Below are positions 43,947 through 53,700 of a DNA stretch of 64,000 nucleotides, piece by piece (the stretch's first letter is position 1; each line of letters begins with the position of its first letter). The stretch comes from an uncultured Bacteroides sp. Its GTDB lineage: Bacteria; Bacteroidota; Bacteroidia; Bacteroidales; Bacteroidaceae. The translations under genes were made by a program, and so were the position numbers. The stretch is taken from contig NZ_CAUFUE010000019.1 in NCBI RefSeq assembly GCF_959029255.1, positions 1 through 64,000 of the forward strand, in the 5' to 3' direction. Below the pieces are notes generated by a model. The model saw only the letters and a program-made list of their open reading frames with translations. It did no database searches and was not told where the DNA came from.

Positions 43947-45695
43947 TTACCAGCCCGGGTTGTTCTTAGTGATAGCCTTGTTTACAGCCAATTCACTATC
44001 GGGTATCGGGAAATAATTATATGCATCGGTTATCTGGAAGTAGGTATAAACGCTGTATTTATCTCCTCCCGTCCAGTTCTCTGCCCGTTGGGCACGCGGA
44101 GCCAGTTCATTCATGCTTTTTACATATTCTCCCCAGCGAATCAGGTCGAAACGGCGGGTATACTCAAAGCAAAGCTCCATGGCACGTTCGTCTTTTACAG
44201 CCTGGCGGAACTCGTCAACACTCAGTGTCTCGGGTAGCGGGTCGATGTGTGCACGCTTTCGTACAGTCTGGATACACTTGTAGGCCAGTGGCGTAGGACC
44301 GTTGTTTACTTCGTTTTCAGCTTCGGCAACCATCAGCAGTACATCAGCGTAACGCAGCACGGGGAAGTTGATAGAAGTATAGTTCTTGTTCTTCTTTTTG
44401 TCCTGAGACTCATACTCTCTGCGATATTTACCGCAGGCACGTGAATAGTTGTTCTTGGATTCTTCATTGGTCTTTTCATAGTCTCCGGTTTTTGCCTTAG
44501 GATTACCTTCACCGTAGCTATAAGATTTGTCCCAATATTGTTTCTTTACTTCTTCCATCTTGCCGATTTCGAATTCACGTGCGGTTACTCCCGTCTTTCC
44601 GGCAGCGATGTAAGTGAACGGTGCGATGCTCCAGTTCATGCGGTCTATATCGTTGTTCTTCTCGTACAATTCGAAGAGTTTCGGGGTAGACCAGTAGAAA
44701 GCATATCCGTATCCCGGATCTTTTGCTCCTGTCAGTGATAGGTCGTTAGAGAAGTCTGGACATTTAATGCCGATAATGTTTCCGATACGTCCTTCCGATC
44801 TTACCTCGTCGGTGTATGTTCCTGCAAATTCAATTTCCCAGATGCTCTCGTTCTTACCGGTAGAGTTGTATTGGTCGGAGCAAATATCGATGAAGAAATC
44901 CCAGTAATTGTCCGTCAGGTCGTGTCCCTGAGTCATCACTTTTTGAGCGAAGTTGCTGGCTTGCTTGAAGTATTCTTTGATGGCAGTGGCATCACCGTTC
45001 GTTTTGTCACGGAAGTGTTCGCCTGCTCTGAACAGATATACACGGGCAAGGATACCCCATGCGGCGGACTTGGAAATGCGTCCCGGCTTGTAGCCCAGGT
45101 CTGCTGCCGATGCCAGGTTGTCCGAACATTCATCCATTTCCTTAACGATGAAGTCGTAGATTACTTGCTTGTCGGTGCGGGGAATGTCCAAACCGGTCAC
45201 GCTACTTGTGGAAGTAGTCTTGAATGGAACGTCTCCCCAACCTTGTACCAGTGTGAAGTAATAGAATGCGCGCAAGAAACGTGCTTCCGATTTGTACTGT
45301 TCGCGCAATGCATTACTGATTTCCGGAGTCTTGTCTACGTTTTCCAGAAATGTGTTGGCGCGGTCGATACCTGAATAAAGATTTATCCAGAGGTTACTGA
45401 AATAAGGTGAGCTGGAGTTGGCATTGTTACATGCTATTGCACCGGCGGTATCGGGATTACGGCCGCCACCATAGTGTGACAGGTCATCTCCGGCTACCAG
45501 TTTCATGTAATCGTTTCCGTAGAAACTTTGTGCAGCCAGAGGCGCATATACGGAAGTCAGGAATGAAGCCGCTTCCGATGCGTTGTTGAAGTAAACTTCG
45601 GGGGTCAGTTTGGTAGGCTCCTTGTCCAGAAAGTCGCAGGACGCCACTGTCAGCCCGACACAGAAGAATAATATTATTGTTTTTAAAGTTTTCAT
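43947..45695 (-). CDS. SusD-like surface glycan-binding lipoprotein (pair 3)
   Basis: Lipoprotein signal MKTLKTIILFFCVGLTVASC, then DFLDKEPT; 582 residues. The SusD/RagB signatures are EARFLRAFYYFTLVQGWGDVPF, SAAWGILARVYLFRAG, LRYADVLLMVAEAENEVN and KDERAMELCFEYTRRFDLIRW, ending YFPIPDSELAVNKAITKNNPGW. It lies between its SusC (24 bases) and the DUF5017 gene (32 bases), clearly in one operon. Confidence 0.94.
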   Translation of the reverse strand: MKTLKTIILFFCVGLTVASCDFLDKEPTKLTPEVYFNNASEAASFLTSVYAPLAAQSFYGNDYMKLVAGDDLSHYGGGRNPDTAGAIACNNANSSSPYFSNLWINLYSGIDRANTFLENVDKTPEISNALREQYKSEARFLRAFYYFTLVQGWGDVPFKTTSTSSVTGLDIPRTDKQVIYDFIVKEMDECSDNLASAADLGYKPGRISKSAAWGILARVYLFRAGEHFRDKTNGDATAIKEYFKQASNFAQKVMTQGHDLTDNYWDFFIDICSDQYNSTGKNESIWEIEFAGTYTDEVRSEGRIGNIIGIKCPDFSNDLSLTGAKDPGYGYAFYWSTPKLFELYEKNNDIDRMNWSIAPFTYIAAGKTGVTAREFEIGKMEEVKKQYWDKSYSYGEGNPKAKTGDYEKTNEESKNNYSRACGKYRREYESQDKKKNKNYTSINFPVLRYADVLLMVAEAENEVNNGPTPLAYKCIQTVRKRAHIDPLPETLSVDEFRQAVKDERAMELCFEYTRRFDLIRWGEYVKSMNELAPRAQRAENWTGGDKYSVYTYFQITDAYNYFPIPDSELAVNKAITKNNPGW

Positions 45696-45718
45696 ATATT
45701 CAGTGTTTTTTTATGAGA

Positions 45719-48700
45719 TTAGAAACCTAAATTGATACCGAAGCTGATAGAGAATGCTCTCGGGTAAGATGAGAAGTCGAGACCCGGGGTCAAGGCTCCG
45801 TCACGGATGGATACTTCGGGGTCATAACCGGAGTAGTTGGTGAGAGTCCACAGGTTCTGTGCAGCCAGATAGACACGTGCGTTGTCTATCTTATATCTGT
45901 TCAGGAAAGTCTTCGGGATGGTATATCCCAGCGTCACTGTCTTCAAGCGCAAGAACGAACCGTCTTCTACCACGCGTGAAGAAATCACGAGGTTGGAGCT
46001 GGAGTTGGTTGCTGCCGGAATGTCACTGGTTGGGTTTTCCGGTGTCCAGCGGTTGGCATAGCTGGCATACTGGTTCAAATCTTTTTTCTTCTGGAAACCA
46101 CTGTCAAAGAACAGACGGTTGGCGTTCAGGATATCGTTACCGTATGACCACTGGAAGAAGACGCTCAGGTCGAAGCCTTTGTACTCGAAGTTGTTGGTGA
46201 AACCACCGGTGTGGATAGGCAGGCCACGGCCAATCATGGTACGGTCTTTCGTATCGATGACACCGTCGCCATTGAGGTCGGCATATTTGGGCATACCCGG
46301 CTGGGTATTTGACTCACTTGCATAGTGAGGTATATTTCCTTTTAATGTGTAGGTGCTGCCTGACTTGTCGAAGTCTTCGTACTTATAAGTACCTTCGTAT
46401 ACATAACCGTAAATCATACCCATAGGGCTACCTACTTTGGCAATGTAATTCGGTTGGCTGTTGAAGTTCTGGTCGAACTTGGCTGTGCTCAGGATACGGA
46501 CTTGGTTCTCGGCAAGTTCCAAAACTTTGTTCTTGTTGAAAGAAATATTGAAGTTGGTAGTCCACTTAAAATTCTTTTTCTGGATGTTGACTGTGTTCAA
46601 GGTCAACTCGATACCTTCATTGCGTACTTTACCTACATTCTTCATGGCGCTGGCATATCCAGATGAGTATGGAAGCTGTGCATCCAACAGCAAGTCGCGG
46701 GTCGTTTTGCGGTAAAGGTCTACCGTGAAACCGATGCGTTCGTCGAAGAAGCCTAAGTCAAGACCTAAGTTCCATTGTTCGGTAGTTTCCCATTTCAAGT
46801 CTTCGTTGGGCAATGAGATAGGAGCTACACCGACACTGCCGTTATTGTTGTCGAACGGATATACCGTATTAGGGATATTGGAAGTGGTGACATGAGACTT
46901 CAACATATCCAGCAGCGCATAGCGGTCATATTCACCGATACGGTTGTTACCGGTCAAACCCCAGCTTAAACGCAACTTACCGGTTGAGAACCATTTCTTG
47001 TATTGTTCCATGAATTCTTCTTCCGAGAAACTCCATGCCAGTGAGCCTGAAGGGAAGTAACCGTAACGGTTCTGCTTGCTGAACTTGGAAGAACCATCGG
47101 CACGGAACGATGCGGTAGCATAATATTTGGATTTATAGTTGTAGTTGATACGTGCCAGATAGGAGAGCATAGACCAGGATGATTTTAAAGATGTGCTCTT
47201 GTCGAAAGTTCCCTGGCTCATACCTGCCATTCCCAACGATTCGTTCGGAATCTGCTTCGTACGGAATGAATAGTATTCATAATCCGAGTTTTGCAGGGTC
47301 ATACCCAGCATGGTATTGATGAAGTGTTTCTTCTTGAAGTTAGTCTGATAGGTCAGGATGTTTTCATTCAACCAGGTCAGGCGTTGCTGGCGCATGATTT
47401 CGGCATTAACCTTGTCGGTTGACGTAGGACCACCGTAGCGTGTCTTGGAGCCGTTGAACGTATCGCTCTGACGGTTGTCGTAAGTATAACCGCCGGATAC
47501 TTTCAGTTTCAGTCCTTTGATGAACTCGTATTCTACGTATCCGTTGATTTGCAGATTGTTGGTGTAGTACTTGCGATATGCGTTCTTCAAGTCCAGGATA
47601 GGATTGAAACGATAGTCGTTCGTTGCATCCAAGTCGTCATCCATCACGTTATTGAGGAGGTCATCCAGTGAACGATCAGGATAATTGACCGGACGATAAC
47701 CCCATACACTATAGAAAAGGTTGTTCATACCGGAGTAAGAACTTTCCGAAGGAGAACTACCGGTCTTGATGGAGCGGGCATAGTTGGTATTCAGGTTCAT
47801 AGTCAGCTTGCCGCGTTTCACCGTTGTGTTCATACGTGCCTGCATACGCTTGTAGTTGGACTCTAACAAGATACCGTCCTGGTCGAAGTAGGAAAGGGAA
47901 GCATTGTAGCGTACACCTTCCGAACCACCTGCCAAACGTACGTTGTGGCTCTGCTGCCATGCTGCACGGAAGATTTCATCCTGATAGTTGTTTTGCGCAA
48001 TGTTGCGATAGTCATCCAAAGTCCATTGATGTCCGTCGTGGAGCTTGAAATAGTTGTCGGCGGTTTTGGTAGGGTCTATTTCACTTTGTAGTTTCACAAA
48101 GTCATAAGCGTCCATCATGTCGAGTTTCTTGCTTACGGTCGATACGCCGAAACTACCGTCATAGTTAATCTGTGCTCTACCTATTTTACCTTGTTTGGTA
48201 GTGATGATGACAACACCGTTTGCACCACGGGCACCATAGATTGCAGTTGCCGAAGCATCTTTCAAGATGTCGGTAGACTCAATGTCGTTAGGGTTGATGG
48301 AGCTTGCCACGGCGGGGTCTTCCACAGGGAAACCGTCGATGATGTAGAGCGGGGAGTTGTCTTGCGTCAAAGAGTTGTTACCACGAATCACGATGTTCAT
48401 GGTGCTACCCGGCGCACCTTCACCGGAGCTTACGTTTACACCGGCTATACGACCTCCCAAAGTCTGGTCGAAAGAAGAGGCGGGCGTTTTCAACAGGTCA
48501 CCCATGTTGACCTTTGAAACGGAACCGGTCAGGTCTTTCTTGCGAACTTCCTGGTAACCTACTACTACCACTTCTTCCAATGCCTGGGCATCTTCCACCA
48601 AAGTGATGTTGAAAGTCTTTTGGTTACCTACTTTGATTTCTTGTGTTTTGTATCCGATGAACGAAAACTGAAGTATATCAGTCGGCTTTACGTTACCCAA

Positions 48701-48886
48701 CGTAAACTTACCATCCAAGTCGGTGGTAGTTCCATTGGTGGTTCCTTTCACTACAACGCTCACTCCGGGAACTTCTCCCATGGCGTCGATAACTTTACCT
48801 GTAATCTGACCACCTGCTTGCGCATGTACGTTAAGCGTACAGCTCAGGAATATTGCCAGAAACATTAGGATTGTTTTTTGTTTCAT
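45719..48886 (-). CDS. SusC-like TonB-dependent outer-membrane transporter (pair 3)
   Basis: This 1055-residue transporter has a signal peptide (MKQKTILMFLAIFLSCTLNVHA), a carboxypeptidase-regulatory-like domain (GKVIDAMGEVPGVSVVVKG), the ALEEVVVVGYQEVRKKDLTG link, a plug (MNIVIRGNNSL, ILKDASATAIYGARGANG) and a barrel ending in SFGINLGF. It heads the operon SusC-SusD-DUF5017. A -7 box at 48951-48958 and the dyad operator at 48991-49027 lie upstream. Confidence 0.94.
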   Translation of the reverse strand: MKQKTILMFLAIFLSCTLNVHAQAGGQITGKVIDAMGEVPGVSVVVKGTTNGTTTDLDGKFTLGNVKPTDILQFSFIGYKTQEIKVGNQKTFNITLVEDAQALEEVVVVGYQEVRKKDLTGSVSKVNMGDLLKTPASSFDQTLGGRIAGVNVSSGEGAPGSTMNIVIRGNNSLTQDNSPLYIIDGFPVEDPAVASSINPNDIESTDILKDASATAIYGARGANGVVIITTKQGKIGRAQINYDGSFGVSTVSKKLDMMDAYDFVKLQSEIDPTKTADNYFKLHDGHQWTLDDYRNIAQNNYQDEIFRAAWQQSHNVRLAGGSEGVRYNASLSYFDQDGILLESNYKRMQARMNTTVKRGKLTMNLNTNYARSIKTGSSPSESSYSGMNNLFYSVWGYRPVNYPDRSLDDLLNNVMDDDLDATNDYRFNPILDLKNAYRKYYTNNLQINGYVEYEFIKGLKLKVSGGYTYDNRQSDTFNGSKTRYGGPTSTDKVNAEIMRQQRLTWLNENILTYQTNFKKKHFINTMLGMTLQNSDYEYYSFRTKQIPNESLGMAGMSQGTFDKSTSLKSSWSMLSYLARINYNYKSKYYATASFRADGSSKFSKQNRYGYFPSGSLAWSFSEEEFMEQYKKWFSTGKLRLSWGLTGNNRIGEYDRYALLDMLKSHVTTSNIPNTVYPFDNNNGSVGVAPISLPNEDLKWETTEQWNLGLDLGFFDERIGFTVDLYRKTTRDLLLDAQLPYSSGYASAMKNVGKVRNEGIELTLNTVNIQKKNFKWTTNFNISFNKNKVLELAENQVRILSTAKFDQNFNSQPNYIAKVGSPMGMIYGYVYEGTYKYEDFDKSGSTYTLKGNIPHYASESNTQPGMPKYADLNGDGVIDTKDRTMIGRGLPIHTGGFTNNFEYKGFDLSVFFQWSYGNDILNANRLFFDSGFQKKKDLNQYASYANRWTPENPTSDIPAATNSSSNLVISSRVVEDGSFLRLKTVTLGYTIPKTFLNRYKIDNARVYLAAQNLWTLTNYSGYDPEVSIRDGALTPGLDFSSYPRAFSISFGINLGF

Positions 48887-48950
48887 AAATATTAATTTAA
48901 CGGGTTATTAATGAAGGTTGTTTCATACTCAAAACAATTAAATAACGCCG

Positions 48951-48958
48951 CAAATATA
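48951..48958 (-). promoter_or_regulatory. -7 element for SusC pair 3
   Basis: The minus strand reads TATATTTG. Another TATATTTG lies at 48975-48982, but only this one has the same 40-base offset to the operator as at the other SusC gene. The leader is about 58 nt. Confidence 0.65.
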
Positions 48959-48990
48959 TAGGTTTAGGATAGTACAAATATAGGTTAATT

Positions 48991-49027
48991 GTTCGCAAAT
49001 GGTACGAATTCGTACATTATTTGCGAA
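48991..49027. promoter_or_regulatory. Dyad operator, probably for the second HTCS (SusC pair 3)
   Basis: The outer arms GTTCGCAAAT (48991-49000) and ATTTGCGAAC (49018-49027) enclose the perfect palindrome GTACGAATTCGTAC (49002-49015). The left half matches the site at 42712. It is the best-conserved copy. Confidence 0.75.
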
Positions 49028-49054
49028 CAATCTGACACCTATAAATTCTTTATT

Positions 49055-50602
49055 TTATTGATTTCTAGCTGCTTTTACAGTTTCCAGTAAGGCGGAGAGG
49101 AATTTTACCTTATCGGGATGAGCTTCAGCTACATTATCCTTTTCGGAGGGGTCTGTAGAGAGGTGGTAAAGTTGCGGTTGGGGATTGTTACCCATTTCCA
49201 TTTTCGTCCAATATTCCAGTGCCGGTTTATCACTCGGTTCGATGTATTTCCATTCACCTTGAATGATGGACAAGGTGTTGTTAAGATTTTGCTGTACGAC
49301 GTAATCGCATCCGGTGGCATCCGTACCCAGGAAGTTACCCAATTGGTCACGGCTATCGGGAGCCACACCCGGCTGGATGGGATGATTTAGCAAAGCTGCC
49401 AGAGAAGCATATACGTCAATCATGGAGAACAATGCTTGCTGCTTGCCCGGTTTGATGCCGTTGGGCCAGCGTACGATGAACGGGATACGCGTACCGGCTT
49501 CGAATGCGCTGTATTTACCTCCGCGATAATGTCTCATCGGGGTATGGCCGTTCAGCAATTCGCGAGCCTGGTCTTGATAGCCATCGTCGATGACGGGACC
49601 GTTGTCGCTACAGAATACGAAAATGGTATTGTCGGCTATATTCAGGCTGTCCAGTGTGCGCATTATCTCACCAACAGTCCAGTCCAGTTGCAGGATGACG
49701 TCTCCACGTGTACCTAAGCCGCTCTTTCCGGCAAAACGGGGATGGGGGACACGGGGAACATGAACATCCTGCGTACCCATATATAGGAAGAAGGGCTCGT
49801 CTTTATGAGAAGTGATAAAGTTCTTGGCTTTGTCGGTGATGACGTCGGCTATATCTTCATCCACCCATAAGGCGGATTTGCCGCCCGTCATCCAGCCGAT
49901 GCGCGGAATACCGTTGATAATGGTATTGTTGTGTCCCTGGCTGGGTTTCAGTTTCACTAATTCGGGATTTTCAAGGCCGGTAGGCCAGTCACCTACTTTA
50001 TGGTTATAGTTCACGGTAATCGGGTCATTCGGGTCGAGTCCTACCACATGCGCGTTTTCCACGAATACACAAGGTACGCGGTCCACGGTAGCGGGGATGA
50101 TGAACTCATAGTCGAAGCCGATATCCTGGGTGTTCGGTCTGATTTCATGGTTGAAATCCGTCCCGCCCTTGGGACCCAGTCCCAGATGCCACTTGCCGAC
50201 GGCTGCCGTGGTGTATCCTTCTTCTCTGAACATATCCGCCATGGTCACGCAGGCAGTGTCGATAATCAGTTCCGAGTTTCCCGGAGCAATGCCCGTGTTC
50301 TCCTGTCTCCACGGATACATGCCCGTAAGTATGCCGAAGCGGGAAGGGGTACTCGTGGAAGAAGTGGCGTATGCGTTGGTGAACTGTATGCCCTGACCGG
50401 CAAGGCGGTCGATATTCGGAGTGCTGACTTTGGTAGCGCCGTAACAACTCAGGTCTCCGATGCCTAAATCATCTGCAATCAGGTAAATCACGTTCGGTTT
50501 TTGTGCCTGATTGTGCTTAGCTTCTTGTTTGGAGGCATTACCACATCCTGTCAGGAGAGCTATACCCGGCAGAAACGGTAGGAAAGAGGAAAAATGTTTC
50601 AT
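49055..50602 (-). CDS. S1 family sulfatase lipoprotein, serine type
   Basis: This 515-residue sulfatase has a lipoprotein signal (MKHFSSFLPFLPGIALLTGC). The start at 50602 is chosen because the -7 box is at 50637-50644 and the longer frame (to 50740) has no signal peptide. The formylglycine motif is S84-T-P-S-R88, so the precursor is Ser and needs an anSME. Metal ligands are the LIADDLG pair (Asp44, Asp45) and the FCSDNGP motif; KWHLG is the usual Lys-His segment. It resembles N-acetylgalactosamine-6-sulfatase and arylsulfatase A-type enzymes; chondroitin 6-sulfate is a plausible substrate given the locus, but not shown. It lies between the HTCS and SusC genes and is transcribed on its own. 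Confidence 0.9.
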   Translation of the reverse strand: MKHFSSFLPFLPGIALLTGCGNASKQEAKHNQAQKPNVIYLIADDLGIGDLSCYGATKVSTPNIDRLAGQGIQFTNAYATSSTSTPSRFGILTGMYPWRQENTGIAPGNSELIIDTACVTMADMFREEGYTTAAVGKWHLGLGPKGGTDFNHEIRPNTQDIGFDYEFIIPATVDRVPCVFVENAHVVGLDPNDPITVNYNHKVGDWPTGLENPELVKLKPSQGHNNTIINGIPRIGWMTGGKSALWVDEDIADVITDKAKNFITSHKDEPFFLYMGTQDVHVPRVPHPRFAGKSGLGTRGDVILQLDWTVGEIMRTLDSLNIADNTIFVFCSDNGPVIDDGYQDQARELLNGHTPMRHYRGGKYSAFEAGTRIPFIVRWPNGIKPGKQQALFSMIDVYASLAALLNHPIQPGVAPDSRDQLGNFLGTDATGCDYVVQQNLNNTLSIIQGEWKYIEPSDKPALEYWTKMEMGNNPQPQLYHLSTDPSEKDNVAEAHPDKVKFLSALLETVKAARNQ

Positions 50603-50636
50603 AGACTTTTGGATTTTAAAGTTTGAATTATAATGC

Positions 50637-50644
50637 CAAAAGTA
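50637..50644 (-). promoter_or_regulatory. -7 element for the sulfatase gene
   Basis: The minus strand reads TACTTTTG, 35 bases before the ATG at 50602. Confidence 0.5.
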
Positions 50645-50711
50645 ACGGTTTTTCCTCAAAGCGATGTGCCGGAGAGTCCGAAGGAAGGGTAAAAACGTAC
50701 AATAATGCATT

Positions 50712-50756
50712 GTTTCACCACAGAGCGCACAGAGTCTCACAGAGTCTTTTTCTTTT
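50712..50756. repeat. CACAGAG word repeat after the HTCS gene
   Basis: Three CACAGAG words in TTTCACCACAGAGCGCACAG and the following bases match the outer layer of the composite at 6691-7041 (TTTCACCACAGAGGGCACAG on the complement). It directly abuts the HTCS stop codon. It is one arm only, without its partner. Confidence 0.7.
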
Positions 50757-50757
50757 C

Positions 50758-53700
50758 TTACTCTTCTTCTTCCTCGCTATCCGAGTCTTTTCCCTTCCTG
50801 TAAGCCAGCGGACTTACATGATAAATGTCTTTGAAGCATTTACTGAAATAGCGCGAAGAACTAAACCCTATCTTGTCCGAAATCTCGGTAATATTCAGTT
50901 CCGGATTGTTGCGCAGCATCAAAGCCCCCTTCTTCAACCTTATCGTCAGGATGAAGTCATTGGGAGTCTGTCCGGTAATTGCTTTCAGCTTGGCAAACAA
51001 ATTCGTGCGCGCCATTGCCATTTCCCGGGCAAAGACATTGACGTTGAACTCCGTATCGTCCAAATGCTCTTCGATGACAGCCATGGCACGATCCAGGATA
51101 TCCTTGTCGATAGGATTTGTTGCAAGCATCTGCGCGGCGGTCTGTGGCTGCTTGCTGAACTTCTCTTGCAGCAGAATGCGGGAATTAACCAGATTGTTGC
51201 AACGGGATATCAGTAAACTGGTATTAAAAGGTTTGGTGATATAATCGTCCGCGCCGATACGGAATCCTTCTATATTCTGCTCGATGGCAGTGCGTGCCGT
51301 CAGCAGTACTACCGGAATGTGGCACGTATTGAAATCCGTCTTTATCTGTTTGCACAATTCCGTCCCCGACATTTTAGGCATCACCACGTCGCTCACCACA
51401 ATCGTAGGCATTTCACTGCGCACCAGGGCAAGTCCCTCTTCGCCATCGGCTGCCGTAATCACCTGATAGAATGGCTTGAAGATATTCGCCAGCATTTCGC
51501 GGATGGAAGCGTTGTCTTCCACAATCAGCATTTTGGCGTCCGGCATGCGTTTGATGGGAGCATTCTCTTCCAGTTCCGCAATCAGCAGCGCGTCAGCCTC
51601 CGGCTTGGGCACGTCGATTTGCTCGATGGAATCGGTAGTTTTACTGATTTGCTCTTCCGTAAATTGCGCATTGCCCAACCCTAAGGTAACGATGAAACTC
51701 GTACCCTTGCCCAGTTCGCTTTCCACACGGATACTGCCGTGATGCAACTCCACGATGCCTTTTGTCAAAGCCAGTCCGATGCCCGTACCGGTCTTGTCCG
51801 CGCTGACGGTACCCACCGGCTCTATTTGATAGAAGCGGTCGAATATCTTGTCCACCTCCTTGGCATCGATGCCGCTACCTGTATCCGTAACCCGGATTAC
51901 GGCATTACCACCCTCCGTTGTGATGCTGAGGGTGATGGTATCTTCCGCCTCCGTGTGCTTGATGGCATTGGACAGAAGATTATTAATCACTTTCTGCATC
52001 TGCTTCTGGTCGTACCACACCTCCAAGTCATCCGTCTCCTTCTCAAAATTGAAGTTGATTTGCTTGGCTCCGGCATATTCCAGGAACAGCAGGTAGTTTT
52101 CGTACAGGAAGTTCACGATGTTGTGCGGGCTTACCTTGATTTTCATGTGCCCTTGTTCCTGTTTGCGGAAGTCGAGCAACTCGGTTATCAGTTCGCGTAG
52201 CTGTATGCTGTTTTTGTAGATGCCCAATATCTTGTTATAGATGGTGGGTGTGAAGTTCTGCAATTGCAGCAACGTTTCCACCTGCGCCACAATCAAGGTC
52301 AGCGGAGTGCGGAACTCATGCGATATATTGGTAAAGAAGCGCAGTTTGGATTGGTTCAGCGCTTCCACGTCTTGTATGTGCTTCTGCTCGTATTTCAAAG
52401 ATTCACGCAACTTGATTCTCGACTTATAGGTACGTATCAGATACCACAGCAAAGCCGCCGTTATCATCAGATAAATAAAATAGGCGAGCGGCGTTTTATA
52501 ATAAGGTGGCAACACATGGATAGTAAGATGTACCTGTGGGCACAAGCTTTCATCCTTTCCCTCCGGTTTGATGAGGAGGTTATAAGTGCCTGCGTTGAGG
52601 TTCGTATAAGTAATGTTGTGCAGTCCACGGGTATTTGTCCAGTCATTGGAGAATCCTTGCAACTTATAGACAATGTCGTCCTTATTGGCAGCCACATAGT
52701 TCGATGTGGCAAATTCCACGCTGAACATGGTTTGGTCGGCATTTAGTGTAATCTCCTTCGTGTGGCATAAAGACTGCCCCAGGATGCCCGACTCGTCTCC
52801 TACCTGAATTTCTTCACCGTTCACGATGAGACGTGAAAGGATAATCTTGTAAGGTTTCGGTGTAAAGTTCAGCTCCATTTCGTGGAAAGAAATCATCCCC
52901 TGTACTCCGCCCAGGAATATCTCGCCGTCACGGGTCACGCAAAGGGCGTTTTCGTTGACCGCCGTGAACGGGAAACCGTTTTCAGTGCTGTAGTTCAGGA
53001 ATTTCTTGGTCTGATAATCAAAGATGGAGAAACCTTCGTTGGTGATGAGCAGCAGTTTACCCGTAGTGGGAGACTCCTGCGTTTCATAAATACAATCGCT
53101 GATGAGGTTATTCCTCACCTTGTCGAAGTTTTCGAAGTCATTGCTTGCCGGACGATAGAGGTCGAGTCCGCTGCCCGAAGTAGAGAACCACAGGTTTCCC
53201 TTGCCATCCTGCGTGATGTTGTTTACGTTGTTGTTGCTGAGACTGTTCGGGCTCTTGGGGTCATAATGGTAATTAACCAGCTTATGCGTGTCGAAGCGGT
53301 AACTGAACACGCCTTCCCCCGTAGCCGCAATCCATAAAGTGCCGTCTTTGTCGAACTCGACATCCGCCACCATCTTGATAGACCGCCCCTCTTTGGTGTC
53401 CTTGAACAACTGTTGGCATTTGCCGTTGGCGGGGTTGAAAAGACATACCCCGTTCTGCGTCGCTATGACTAACCGGTCTTGATAGGGAGCGATATCCCTG
53501 ATGATATCCGAAGGGAGCGATTCCGGGTTGTCCGCCTCCATGCGGTAGTGGGTAAACTGCCCGGAGCGTATGTCCAGCCTGTTCAGCCCGCCCAGGTGAG
53601 TGCCAATCCATATAACCTCTTTGGCTCCATCATAGTAGAGCGCTTTCACGTTGTTGTGCGAAATGCTGTTGCGTCCCTCTTGCGGGCGATACCATTTGAA

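Noticed and set aside
50603..50740. N-terminal extension of the sulfatase.
   Set aside because: It lies upstream of a -7 box and would bury the lipoprotein signal.
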